DNA from: Pseudoalteromonas rubra
GTDB lineage: Bacteria; Pseudomonadota; Gammaproteobacteria; Enterobacterales; Alteromonadaceae
Length of the DNA: 60,529 nucleotides
NCBI RefSeq assembly: GCF_000238295.3
Contig: NZ_AHCD03000038.1
Coordinates: 1 to 60,529, forward strand
Direction: 5' to 3'
Position 1 is the stretch's first letter, and the number at the start of each line of letters is the position of its first letter. Positions 26,636-35,397 of this stretch are shown piece after piece. The notes under the pieces were generated by a model, which saw only the letters and a list, made by a program, of their open reading frames with translations, had not been told where the DNA came from and did no database searches. Both the position numbers and the translations under genes were made by a program.

Positions 26636-27340
26636 TTATCGGGAGTGCGTTATCTGCTTCCAGGCTGTTGAAAGCAACTGACCCAGTGTGACCGGGATCA
26701 CCGTGAGTAACGCCACTCCCTGATCGAAATTGGGATTCAGCGCGCAGTAATGAGCAATTTCGGGTTTATCACTGGCTTTAAACTGAGCCACTTCCAGCGC
26801 CGAATAACGCGTTTTTCGCCCCACCACTTTAAGACACGGCAAACCATTCACCTCAGATACTAATCCAGTCGGGTTTAACGCTACATAAAGCTGAGATTCC
26901 ACAGCAGAGCCTGTTGCCGTTGGATATACAGTAGCAATATTCTTCGCCATCGCCCGGAACATGGCCGGGCTGAGCATAGTGTCGGCGTATAACAAAGTAC
27001 GCCAGGGCCGGCGCAGATAAGCCTTGGTCACTTCTAGAATAGAAAATGAAAAGGTATTATTCTTACCCCGGAACTGCGGTAAAAAACCAGCCGACGCCCC
27101 AATGACACTAAATGCCTTGTGGCTGTCGTCAAAGGTTAGCAAACAGTAGCCAGTCAGCTCTGCTGAATCAGAGTAATAAAGTCTTAGCCGGCGATGCGTA
27201 GGCCCACTTTGCTCAAAATAGTAAGCAAAATATGCTTCAGGGTCGATCCCCTCAAAGCACAAGCCAATAATAGACAACAACTGAGCTCTTTCTGCTGTGC
27301 TCAGGCAACCTGACTGATACGATAAATCTCGCTTATTCAC
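26636..27340 (-). CDS. uncharacterised protein co-transcribed with ompR-envZ
   Basis: A 234-residue soluble protein. A central stretch (GYCLLTFD..., ASAGFLPQFRGKN...) has the rhythm of an acetyltransferase-like alpha/beta fold, but no acetyl-CoA loop is clear, so I do not assign a function. The GTG start overlaps the end of envZ by eight bases, so it is translationally coupled to it. Its stop lies only 4 bp from MITE-like copy A, so its 3' end may have been shaped by that element. Confidence 0.75.
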   Translation of the reverse strand: MNKRDLSYQSGCLSTAERAQLLSIIGLCFEGIDPEAYFAYYFEQSGPTHRRLRLYYSDSAELTGYCLLTFDDSHKAFSVIGASAGFLPQFRGKNNTFSFSILEVTKAYLRRPWRTLLYADTMLSPAMFRAMAKNIATVYPTATGSAVESQLYVALNPTGLVSEVNGLPCLKVVGRKTRYSALEVAQFKASDKPEIAHYCALNPNFDQGVALLTVIPVTLGQLLSTAWKQITHSR

Positions 27341-28682
27341 TGGGTTTTGGCGATTCAGATGACGCTGTCAGGGGGGCAAACTTTTTCGCAACTGGCAGCA
27401 TCACCTCCGCGCTCAGGCCTCCCTCCTTGCGGTTACGTAAACGTACTTTACCGCCATGGGTAGAAACGATGCGTTTGATGATCGCCAGGCCCAGCCCACT
27501 GCCTTCACTGCCTCGCGCCAAATCGCCCTGTTTAAAAGGTTCAAATAGCGTTTCCAGCTCCTCTTCAGGGATCCCAGGCCCTCTGTCTTTAACCTTAATA
27601 AACACCGCCTTGTGGCGAGCACTAAACTCCGTCACAACCTCAATCCGGTCGTCTGAATAACGGATAGCATTCTCTATCATGTTGGTCACTACCCGTTTTA
27701 ATGCCACATGGTTCATCATCACCGCGGGAACATTTGCCGCTGTAGCCAACACAATTTCGCGCTGATGCTGTTGTTCAGCATGCACCACTTCCTCGACGAC
27801 AGCATTGACATCATCCAGCACCATTTCTCCACTATTATGGTGTCTGAGGTACTCAATAAACTGATCGATAATGGCGTTCATATCTTCTATATCATCGATA
27901 ATCCCGTCTTTCAGGTAGGCTTCTTCGTCCGACATCATTTCTGTTGCCAGCCGGATCCGGGTCAAGGGTGTTCTTAAATCGTGAGATACCCCAGCCATCA
28001 AGAGACGCCGATCGTTCTCCAGCTCAGCGATCCCTTTGGACATTTTATTAAAAGCTCTGGTGACTTCGATGACCTCCGTAGAGCCATGTTCAACCAGGCG
28101 AGTAGAAAAGTCTCCCACCCCTACCCGGCTGGCTGCAATCTGCAAAGCCTTGAGCGGCCGGTTCAGGTGTCTGGCAAACAGCCAACCGCCCAGTACACTT
28201 AAAAAGCCGATACTGGAGAGATAAAACACCAGAAACTCCATTTTAGTCTCAGAGAACCCGGTGAGTGGTACCCGAACCCAATAACCCGGAGCCTGGGGCG
28301 CTTCTACCCAGTAAACCACAGGATCGCCCTGACTGATCCGTACCCGTGCGGAGCCATTGAGCTGCTCAGACATACTACGCGACAACAAAGTGTACTCTTT
28401 TGCCTCTCCAAGCCCATTGCGATAGGCCTCACGCTGGCTCATCACTTCAATACCCGTGATCTCGAAAAACTTTTTCGACAGAGCTGAGTCAATCTCAACT
28501 CCTTCTTCCCAGTCAATAAAAACGGTTTTAACCTGCTTGGCCAGCATCAGGTTGACCTGCTCAAAAGTAGGCTTGAACACGTACAGCGTGACAGTGATGT
28601 AGGAGACTATCTGGTTGATCAACAGCAGCGCACCGACAAAAAACACCGTTTGTCCAAATGCGCTGCGTGGCAGGATACTCAT
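27333..28682 (-). CDS. envZ: osmosensor histidine kinase EnvZ
   Basis: A 449-residue inner-membrane sensor. It has two helices (about 12-35 and 150-170) flanking a periplasmic domain, then HAMP, a dimerisation domain with the phospho-acceptor His234 in SHDLRTPLTR, and the ATPase domain with N, G1 and G2 boxes (NMIENAIRY, DRGPGIP, GSGLGLAI). It phosphorylates OmpR. ATG follows the ompR stop directly. Confidence 0.92.
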   Translation of the reverse strand: MSILPRSAFGQTVFFVGALLLINQIVSYITVTLYVFKPTFEQVNLMLAKQVKTVFIDWEEGVEIDSALSKKFFEITGIEVMSQREAYRNGLGEAKEYTLLSRSMSEQLNGSARVRISQGDPVVYWVEAPQAPGYWVRVPLTGFSETKMEFLVFYLSSIGFLSVLGGWLFARHLNRPLKALQIAASRVGVGDFSTRLVEHGSTEVIEVTRAFNKMSKGIAELENDRRLLMAGVSHDLRTPLTRIRLATEMMSDEEAYLKDGIIDDIEDMNAIIDQFIEYLRHHNSGEMVLDDVNAVVEEVVHAEQQHQREIVLATAANVPAVMMNHVALKRVVTNMIENAIRYSDDRIEVVTEFSARHKAVFIKVKDRGPGIPEEELETLFEPFKQGDLARGSEGSGLGLAIIKRIVSTHGGKVRLRNRKEGGLSAEVMLPVAKKFAPLTASSESPKPSE

Positions 28683-29408
28683 TTACTTTTCGCCGTCTGG
28701 CACAAAAACATAACCCAGCCCCCAAACGGTCTGGATATAGCGGGGATTAGAGGCATCCTCTTCTATCATTCTGCGTAACCGTGAGACCTGCACATCAATG
28801 CTGCGCTCCAGTGCACTGTAATCTCTGCCACGGGCCAGATTCATGAGTTTGTCACGGCTCAATGGCTCTCTGGGATGACTCACCAACGCCTTCAATACCG
28901 CAAATTCACCGCTGGTCAGCGCAATGGTTTGGTCATCTTTTTGCATTTCCCGGGTTGCCAGGTTGAGCTTAAAGGCACCAAACTCGACTTCATTTTCTTC
29001 CACTGCCGGGGCCCCAGGGACTTCTTTTGCGCGACGGCGCAGCACCGCTTTGATCCGGGCAAGCAATTCACGCGGGTTGAAGGGCTTAGGCAAATAGTCA
29101 TCCGCCCCCAGCTCTAACCCAATAATGCGATCCACTTCATCCCCTTTCGCCGTTAACATAACAATGGGGATTTCGTTTTCTTTTTGTCTGAGGCGACGGC
29201 AGATAGACAAACCATCTTCACCAGGTAACATCAGATCCAATACCATCAGATGAAAGTTTTCACGCTCCAGCAACCTGTCCATTTGCTCAGAATTAGCAGC
29301 ACTGCGAACGATAAACCCCTGCTCAACCAGATATCGTTCCAGCAGGCTGCGCAAACGCATATCATCGTCAACGACTAACACTTTGGTGGTTTCATTCCCC
29401 ATTGGCAT
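28683..29408 (-). CDS. ompR: response regulator OmpR
   Basis: A 241-residue receiver plus winged-helix regulator. The phospho-acceptor is Asp58 in MVLDLMLPG, and the conserved Thr (MLTAKG) and Lys (LPKPF) are present. The DNA-binding domain ends GLGYVF. It controls porin and envelope genes in relatives. It is the first gene of ompR-envZ-unknown. Start 29408 was chosen over the internal ATG at 29399 because AAGAAG lies directly upstream. Confidence 0.94.
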   Translation of the reverse strand: MPMGNETTKVLVVDDDMRLRSLLERYLVEQGFIVRSAANSEQMDRLLERENFHLMVLDLMLPGEDGLSICRRLRQKENEIPIVMLTAKGDEVDRIIGLELGADDYLPKPFNPRELLARIKAVLRRRAKEVPGAPAVEENEVEFGAFKLNLATREMQKDDQTIALTSGEFAVLKALVSHPREPLSRDKLMNLARGRDYSALERSIDVQVSRLRRMIEEDASNPRYIQTVWGLGYVFVPDGEK

Positions 29409-29623
29409 TCTTCTTATTTTTTCTTTAGTTGACCCTAAATATAATTGAAATTAATACGCTTAGACACCATTAACAGTGAATAAGATTGTTACCGAACGTT
29501 ACAAGTGTCAGCCTGATATGGCTCTGCTTTACCAGGCTCCAGTTGAACCAGCTAAGATTGGTATCGACCCGGATCCGAATTACACTAGACACATGTAGTT
29601 GTTCTGCCAAAGTAAGCAACAAA

Positions 29624-30097
29624 ATGAAAACCAACCTAATTACACCTGAAGGCTATCGCAAGCTGCAACAGGAGCACGATCATCTGTGGTTTGAGAAACG
29701 CCCGGAAGTGACCAAAATCGTTAACTGGGCAGCAAGTTTGGGCGATCGCTCAGAAAACGCCGACTATACTTTTAACAAGCGCCTGTTACGACAAATAGAC
29801 CGTCGAGTACGCTACCTGCGTAAACGCTTGCCCGATTTAAAAATTGTTGAGTATTCTCCACAACAGCAGGGCAAAGTCTATTTTGGTGCCTGGGTCGAAA
29901 TAGAAAACGATGACGGCGAAGTAAAGCGCTTCCGCATCGTCGGGCCTGATGAAATCTATGAGCGGAATGATTATATCTCCATCGATTCTCCCATGGCGCG
30001 CGCGTTACTCGGGAAAGCCGTCGACGAAGAATACAGTGTAAAAACCCCGCAAGGTGAAATGCTTTGGTATGTCAATAAGATCGACTACACGGCCTGA
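29624..30097 (+). CDS. greB: transcription elongation factor GreB
   Basis: A 157-residue transcript cleavage factor, as in E. coli (158). It has the N-terminal coiled coil with the catalytic acidic tip in GDRSENADYTFNKR and the C-terminal FKBP-like domain. It rescues backtracked RNA polymerase. ATG 29624 was chosen by homology; the longer frame from 29486 has no support. It is divergent from ompR and upstream of tex, as in enterobacteria. Confidence 0.95.
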   Translation: MKTNLITPEGYRKLQQEHDHLWFEKRPEVTKIVNWAASLGDRSENADYTFNKRLLRQIDRRVRYLRKRLPDLKIVEYSPQQQGKVYFGAWVEIENDDGEVKRFRIVGPDEIYERNDYISIDSPMARALLGKAVDEEYSVKTPQGEMLWYVNKIDYTA

Positions 30098-30182
30098 ACA
30101 CTTCCGTTTCAGATATGATATGATGACCGCAAACGCAGGCCGAGAAAGAGGCCTAGCCAATTGAACTATATAAGGATTTTGC

Positions 30183-32519
30183 ATGAGCAATATCTCAGCC
30201 CGTTTAGCTGCTGAGCTAAACGCATCACAACAGCAAGTGGATGCTGCCACCGCACTACTGGATGAAGGTGCGACTGTTCCATTTATTGCCCGTTACCGTA
30301 AAGAAGTTACAGGCGGTCTGGACGACACTCAGCTACGATTGCTCGAACAGCGCCTCGGTTATCTGCGGGAACTAGAGGAACGCCGGGCTTTTATCATCAA
30401 AACCATTGATGAGCAGGGCAAGCTCACTGACCAATTAGCCTCAGAGCTAAACCAGGTGCAGAGTAAAACCGAACTGGAAGATTTATACCTTCCCTACAAA
30501 CCCAAACGTCGTACCAAAGGCCAGATAGCCATAGAAGCCGGGCTTGAGCCGCTGGCCGACCTGCTGTTCAGCGATCCGGATCAGACACCAGAACAAGCTG
30601 CCGAAACCTATATCAATGCCGATCAGGGCATTGCAGATAGCAAAGCCGCACTGGATGGCGCCAAGTTTATTCTGATGGAGCGCTTTGCCGAGGATGCCAA
30701 ACTCCTCAGTAAATTCAGAAATCAGCTGAAACAGCATGGTTATCTACAAAGCCGTGTTGTGCCTGGGCAGGAAGATGCAGGTAGTAAGTACCGCGATTAT
30801 TTTGAGCACGATGAAAAACTCGCCAGCGTCCCTTCTCACCGCGCCCTGGCAATGCTCAGAGCCCGAAATGAAGGTATTTTGCAGCTGTCTATCAACCCAG
30901 AGCCACAAGCGGAAGACCCGCAACAGTACTGTGCACAAATGATAGCAGACCACTATGGTCTGGAAGTCTCGGGCCGTGCTGCCAGCGGCTGGCTGATGAC
31001 AGTGGTACAATGGGCGTGGAAAATCAAACTCGCCACCCACCTTGAGAACGAAATGTTGGGCGCCACCCGAGAGTTTGCCGAGCAAGGCGCGATAGATGTC
31101 TTTGCCAAAAACCTCAAAGATCTGCTGATGGCTGCCCCGGCAGGCCCACGTGTGACCATGGGGATCGACCCAGGATTGAGAACTGGCTGTAAGGTCGCCA
31201 TTGTCGACAAGACAGGAAAGTTACTGGCAACCACCACCATTTACCCCCATGCACCGCAAAATCACTGGGATAAGTCACTGCGCACACTGGAACAGCAATG
31301 CCGTCAGCACAAGGTTGAACTGATTGCGATCGGTAATGGTACGGCGTCTCGCGAAACCGATAAACTGGCAGCTGAATTGCTAAAAGCAGCCGGTGAGCTA
31401 AAACTAACCAAAGTGATGGTCAGTGAAGCCGGTGCCTCGGTCTACTCTGCTTCTGAGTTTGCCGCCAATGAGTTCCCGGATCTCGACGTATCTTTGCGTG
31501 GTGCCGTCTCCATTGCCCGCCGACTGCAAGATCCACTGGCTGAGCTGGTTAAAATAGAACCGAAATCCATTGGTGTAGGCCAATATCAGCACGATGTGTC
31601 ACAAAGCCAGCTGGGTCAGACACTGACGACCGTGGTGGAAGACTGCGTAAACTCAGTGGGTGTCGATGTTAATACCGCGTCTGTGCCTTTATTGACACGC
31701 GTATCTGGCCTAAATAAAACTCTGGCCACCAACATCGTTAAGTTCCGTGATAGCAATGGCTCATTCAGCAGCCGCAAACAGCTAAAACAAGTTGAGCGCC
31801 TGGGCCCTAAAGCCTTTGAACAGGCTGCTGGATTTTTGCGTATTGCTAATGGTGACGATCCACTGGATGCCTCAGCGGTTCACCCGGAAGCTTACCCGGT
31901 TGTGAAAAAGATCTGTGGCAGCAAGGCACTTGATGTCACCGCATTGATCGGCAACAGCGATGTGCTGAGTAAACTGGATCCAGCCGAGTATGTCGACGAT
32001 AAGTTTGGCGTACCGACCATCACAGATATTTTGGGTGAGCTGGACAAACCGGGCCGTGACCCGCGTCCCGAGTTTAAAACAGCCCAATTTAAAGCGGGCG
32101 TCGAGACCATTGCTGACCTAAAAGTCGGCATGACCCTTGAGGGTGTCGTCTCAAACGTTGCGAACTTCGGTGCCTTTGTCGATGTTGGCGTACATCAGGA
32201 TGGCCTGGTGCATATTTCTGCACTCACGGACAAGTTCATTTCCGATCCACGTGAAGTGGTTAAGGCTGGTGACATTGTTAAAGTGAAAGTCATCGAAGTG
32301 GACGTTGCCCGTAAACGGATCAGTTTTACCATGCGACTGAACGATGAGATCCCAGCAAGTACCGGGCAGAAGCAGAGTAAGCCCACTACGCAAAAACCTG
32401 GCGGCAAGTCTCAGCGACCCGCACAGCGTAAAGAACCTCGCCGTGATAATCGACGTGACAACAGCAACGCTGCTATGGGCAATGCCTTTGCAGAGGCCTT
32501 TGCAAAGCTGAAAAAGTAA
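30183..32519 (+). CDS. tex: RNA-binding transcription accessory protein Tex (YhgF)
   Basis: A 778-residue protein. It has a helical N-terminal region, a YqgF/RNase H-like domain (VTMGIDPGLRTGCKVAI, about 325-341), helix-hairpin-helix motifs (about 500-560) and an S1 RNA-binding domain (about 650-720). It ends in a basic, Gln-rich tail. AAGGA lies nine bases before the ATG. The family binds nucleic acid and affects transcription; its exact role is not settled. Confidence 0.93.
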   Translation: MSNISARLAAELNASQQQVDAATALLDEGATVPFIARYRKEVTGGLDDTQLRLLEQRLGYLRELEERRAFIIKTIDEQGKLTDQLASELNQVQSKTELEDLYLPYKPKRRTKGQIAIEAGLEPLADLLFSDPDQTPEQAAETYINADQGIADSKAALDGAKFILMERFAEDAKLLSKFRNQLKQHGYLQSRVVPGQEDAGSKYRDYFEHDEKLASVPSHRALAMLRARNEGILQLSINPEPQAEDPQQYCAQMIADHYGLEVSGRAASGWLMTVVQWAWKIKLATHLENEMLGATREFAEQGAIDVFAKNLKDLLMAAPAGPRVTMGIDPGLRTGCKVAIVDKTGKLLATTTIYPHAPQNHWDKSLRTLEQQCRQHKVELIAIGNGTASRETDKLAAELLKAAGELKLTKVMVSEAGASVYSASEFAANEFPDLDVSLRGAVSIARRLQDPLAELVKIEPKSIGVGQYQHDVSQSQLGQTLTTVVEDCVNSVGVDVNTASVPLLTRVSGLNKTLATNIVKFRDSNGSFSSRKQLKQVERLGPKAFEQAAGFLRIANGDDPLDASAVHPEAYPVVKKICGSKALDVTALIGNSDVLSKLDPAEYVDDKFGVPTITDILGELDKPGRDPRPEFKTAQFKAGVETIADLKVGMTLEGVVSNVANFGAFVDVGVHQDGLVHISALTDKFISDPREVVKAGDIVKVKVIEVDVARKRISFTMRLNDEIPASTGQKQSKPTTQKPGGKSQRPAQRKEPRRDNRRDNSNAAMGNAFAEAFAKLKK

Positions 32520-32532
32520 CATCTGATACCAC

Positions 32533-32570
32533 AACGACAGAGGCCCGCAATTGCGGGCCTCTGTCGTTTA
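32533..32570. terminator. terminator of tex (36-bp palindrome)
   Basis: AACGACAGAGGCCCGCAA and its exact complement TTGCGGGCCTCTGTCGTT form a perfect palindrome, followed by a short T-rich stretch, just after the tex stop. Confidence 0.8.
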
Positions 32571-32610
32571 ATACCAATTTGCTTAATTAAGTGATCTATT
32601 TTGAGGCGAG
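32571..32610. repeat. MITE-like repeat, truncated copy B
   Basis: Forty bases starting ATACCAATTTGCTTAATTAA match the left end of copies A and C, then stop at GAGGCGAG, directly at the stop codon of the next gene. Only the left terminal repeat remains. Confidence 0.65.
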
Positions 32611-33516
32611 TTAGATCACCACAGATAACTGCGACGCCCCTTTGGGCCTGGCAACGTCTCCATAAAACCCTTCAATTCTCAGTGCCCGTGAAGCAATTTC
32701 CGGATCCCGTTCGATAGGCAATGCCACAGCAAATGGGTCCACTTCTTCTTCTAACCGGGCAGACTCAGGTTGTTGCTCGCTGAGCTCATCTTCATTAAGA
32801 CGACGGGTTTGGTAACCAACAACACGATTACTGCTGTCCTCCTCATCCTCATCGCCACTAATGGATTGCTTGGCAAGATCCGCCTGAGCCTGAGCTATTT
32901 TGGCTGTCGCATCTGCTGCGATGGCTCTGTCAGCGCCCGACGGCTCTGCCGGTGCCAACGCCGCAGCACGCACTGTTTGCATTTTATCAATGGTTTCGCG
33001 TGGATCCCCAGTGGGTGCCACGTCTATCATCACCTGACCACCAACCGCATAATTATTGCCGTCCGGACCACGCTGATATTCATAAGTTGGTGATCCTGCG
33101 TACTGCCCCCCCACTCTGGCGTGCGCTTCTTCATGAAGACGTACTTCACGATCTCTGTCTTTCAGTTCCTGAATCTGTGCCTGCTCAGCTTCCAGCTCAG
33201 CCTGTTCGCGGTCACTCAGTTCTTGCGAGTCTTGTTGATCCTGTTGTTCCCCCTGACTGCTTTGTCCGCCTTCCTCACGCTCCTCAATGGTTTTGCCATC
33301 TTTAAGCTGACCAGTGCTGTCATATAAGCCAGAGTCGTCCGCAGACAAAGGTTTTTGCTTGTCACCATCTGAGAGGGGTTTGTTTTCAGTAAACGCAGGG
33401 GAGACCGGCGCAGGTTTTGGAATAACCTCGCGGAGCTGATTGTCACGTTGCGCCGTCTCAGTATAGACGTTCGCCGTGTTTAAGTTCATCGCCGGGGGTG
33501 GCGTTACTATGTTCAT
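32611..33516 (-). CDS. putative metalloprotease, SprA-related family
   Basis: A 301-residue protein. The N-terminal half is low-complexity, rich in Gln, Asp and Glu (about 90-115), with a coiled segment ending in the zinc-binding-like LHEEAHARVGGQYAGSP (about 127-143), then GPDGNNYAVGGQV. This matches what I know of the SprA-related putative metalloprotease family, whose substrate is unknown. There is no signal peptide. The stop codon lies against the truncated repeat copy B. It overlaps the upstream small gene by one base. Confidence 0.75.
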   Translation of the reverse strand: MNIVTPPPAMNLNTANVYTETAQRDNQLREVIPKPAPVSPAFTENKPLSDGDKQKPLSADDSGLYDSTGQLKDGKTIEEREEGGQSSQGEQQDQQDSQELSDREQAELEAEQAQIQELKDRDREVRLHEEAHARVGGQYAGSPTYEYQRGPDGNNYAVGGQVMIDVAPTGDPRETIDKMQTVRAAALAPAEPSGADRAIAADATAKIAQAQADLAKQSISGDEDEEDSSNRVVGYQTRRLNEDELSEQQPESARLEEEVDPFAVALPIERDPEIASRALRIEGFYGDVARPKGASQLSVVI

Positions 33517-33824
33517 TACGCTTTAATGTCAATTAAGGTACCCAGGACTTCGTCAGCTGTGCGGATCGTCTGTGCATTTGCTTTAGCATTAAATTCTGCC
33601 ACTTTGAGGTCTACCACCGCCTCGTCCAACCTTGGTGGTTGACCCACAGGTGCAGTCACGCCTTCATTGCTGGATGCGCCCTGAAGTTGTCGTTGCTGTG
33701 CGACCTGTTGCTCGCTTTGCTGGTCCAGTGTCGCCTTATTGATGTCGGCTGCTGCCTGCTCGGCACTTTGGCGGGCAAGCTCAAACCCCTGAACACCTGC
33801 ATTTAGGATGTCACTGACTGCCAT
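33516..33824 (-). CDS. small helical protein upstream of the SprA-like gene
   Basis: A 102-residue protein from ATG 33824; the ORF also has a GTG four codons upstream. It is Gln/Ala-rich and helical. The C-terminus AEFNAKANAQTIRTADEVLG resembles the terminal helix of flagellar rod and hook proteins, which is only a sequence impression. It is coupled to the SprA-like gene (stop and start share a base), so the two may act together. Confidence 0.65.
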   Translation of the reverse strand: MAVSDILNAGVQGFELARQSAEQAAADINKATLDQQSEQQVAQQRQLQGASSNEGVTAPVGQPPRLDEAVVDLKVAEFNAKANAQTIRTADEVLGTLIDIKA

Positions 33825-33890
33825 ATATCGACCCACAGTTAGAAAATCTCACCCTAATTATTGCTCAATTTATAAACGAAATAAAGTCTG

Positions 33891-33916
33891 GGCGGCAAAA
33901 AATTGCCGCTTTTTTC
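33891..33916 (+). terminator. hairpin with T-tract upstream of bioH 3' end
   Basis: GCGGCAA, a short A loop, TTGCCGC and TTTTTT. The T-tract is on the plus strand, although both flanking genes run on the minus strand, so its use as a terminator is uncertain. Confidence 0.4.
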
Positions 33917-33927
33917 ATTGTGGGAAA

Positions 33928-34665
33928 CTAAAGAATTGATTTTAAATGAGTAACAAACTCATCTTTATGCGAGATAAATGGGGCATGCGATGCTTTGGGT
34001 AAAACAAACGCCTTGAAATGTGGGTTGAGCGCACTCATGCGTTCAATCACATCACCGGGGACAAGCGCATCGAGTCGGCCAAAGAGACCAAACACTGGCT
34101 GCGTAAGCTCACGAAAATAAGCTCGGTAGTCACACCGGTTTAACGCATCAAGGCCCAAACTTAATGCCTCTGGATGTGGCTCAGGCAGTTGCGCCAATAA
34201 CTGGCGTAATTGTTTAATATCATCACGGGCATGCTCACTGCCCATCGCCTGAATGGCTAAAAAGCGTTCTATGGTTTTAGCGCTGTCGTCGGCCAGCGCC
34301 TGCTTAAACCCCGCCAGCACTTTAGGCTTGATCCCCGGCCAGTCTGGCTGCTCCACAAAGCATGGATTGGAAGCGACCATTACCACTTTAGCTACCTTAG
34401 CGGGGTATCGATGTGCCAGATTAAGCGCCACCAGTCCGCCCAGTGACCAGCCAATCAACACCGAACCATCGGCAAGCTCTGTCGCAATCTCATCTGCAAT
34501 GTCGTCAAGAGATTTGCAGTGTTCAGGAAATTCAGCTCCGCCAAACCCCGCTAAATTTATCGCCCGCACGGGTAAAGGCTGTACTTGCTGAAGCTGCTCA
34601 ATGCTCAGTTGCCATACCTGTTTATTCATACCCCAACCGTGCAATAGGACAATCTCGCTTTGCAT
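33928..34665 (-). CDS. bioH: pimeloyl-ACP methyl ester carboxylesterase
   Basis: A 245-residue alpha/beta hydrolase that frees pimeloyl-ACP from its methyl ester for biotin synthesis. It has the oxyanion LHGWGMN, the nucleophile Ser in GWSLGG, and the catalytic Asp (GRLDALVP) and His (KASHAPF). GAGGAAG precedes the ATG. It is divergent from comF, with nfuA beyond, as in E. coli. Confidence 0.93.
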   Translation of the reverse strand: MQSEIVLLHGWGMNKQVWQLSIEQLQQVQPLPVRAINLAGFGGAEFPEHCKSLDDIADEIATELADGSVLIGWSLGGLVALNLAHRYPAKVAKVVMVASNPCFVEQPDWPGIKPKVLAGFKQALADDSAKTIERFLAIQAMGSEHARDDIKQLRQLLAQLPEPHPEALSLGLDALNRCDYRAYFRELTQPVFGLFGRLDALVPGDVIERMSALNPHFKAFVLPKASHAPFISHKDEFVTHLKSIL

Positions 34666-34722
34666 TCACTCACTTCCTCAACCAAACTTGTGGCTATGAT
34701 AGCGATTCAAGGATGGAAAGCA

Positions 34723-35397
34723 ATGTCATTAGCCCGCGCACTAACACACACGCTGTTTCCCTGCTACTGCCCCTGTTGCCATAGCCCGGTTGACACTCAA
34801 GGAATATGTGGCCCCTGCCTGAGTGCACTGCCACTGTTTGCCCCTGACCAGGGTAACCTGCTATTGCGTGCGGATATTCAGGCACAGTTTAATTTACCCT
34901 GCTGCGATGGTCTGATTGCGTGTGGTTGGTATAGAGGCATGCTGAAACGCTGGTTATGCGAACTCAAGCTAGGTCAACGAAGTCATGCAGCTTGCTTGTT
35001 GCGTCAGGTCATTGCCCATCAGTGGCAGTGCTACTGTGCCGAACAAATCATCGATGTGGATGCGGCTATTCTCATTCCGTTACCCAGACACAGATTGATC
35101 ACTCGGGGTTTTAATCAGGTAATGCAAACCTGGGGCCGCGTACTCGAAGCTCAACTCCCAATCCTACCCGTCTTATCAAAACGTATGACACCCACACAGC
35201 AGTCGCTAAATCGCCGTGCACGATTGAAAAATCAAGCACAGGCTTTCAGATTAGAGGGTGATTTAACAGGTCGCCAGATACTGCTGGTTGATGATGTGAT
35301 CACCACCGGCGCGACCATTAATGCTGCTGCCCAGCTCTGTCGGCGTGCTGGCGCCGCTCAGATCTGGGCTTGTGCAACCTGCCTCACACCGTATTAA
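34723..35397 (+). CDS. ComF/GntX family phosphoribosyltransferase-like protein
   Basis: A 224-residue protein from ATG 34723. A four-cysteine N-terminal zinc module (CYCPCC then CGPC) is followed by a PRTase fold with the PRPP loop ILLVDDVITTGAT. E. coli GntX and Haemophilus ComF belong here; the latter is needed for DNA uptake. ATGs at 34660 and 34696 would extend it into bioH regulatory DNA. Its end overlaps the convergent peptidase gene by four bases. Confidence 0.88.
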   Translation: MSLARALTHTLFPCYCPCCHSPVDTQGICGPCLSALPLFAPDQGNLLLRADIQAQFNLPCCDGLIACGWYRGMLKRWLCELKLGQRSHAACLLRQVIAHQWQCYCAEQIIDVDAAILIPLPRHRLITRGFNQVMQTWGRVLEAQLPILPVLSKRMTPTQQSLNRRARLKNQAQAFRLEGDLTGRQILLVDDVITTGATINAAAQLCRRAGAAQIWACATCLTPY

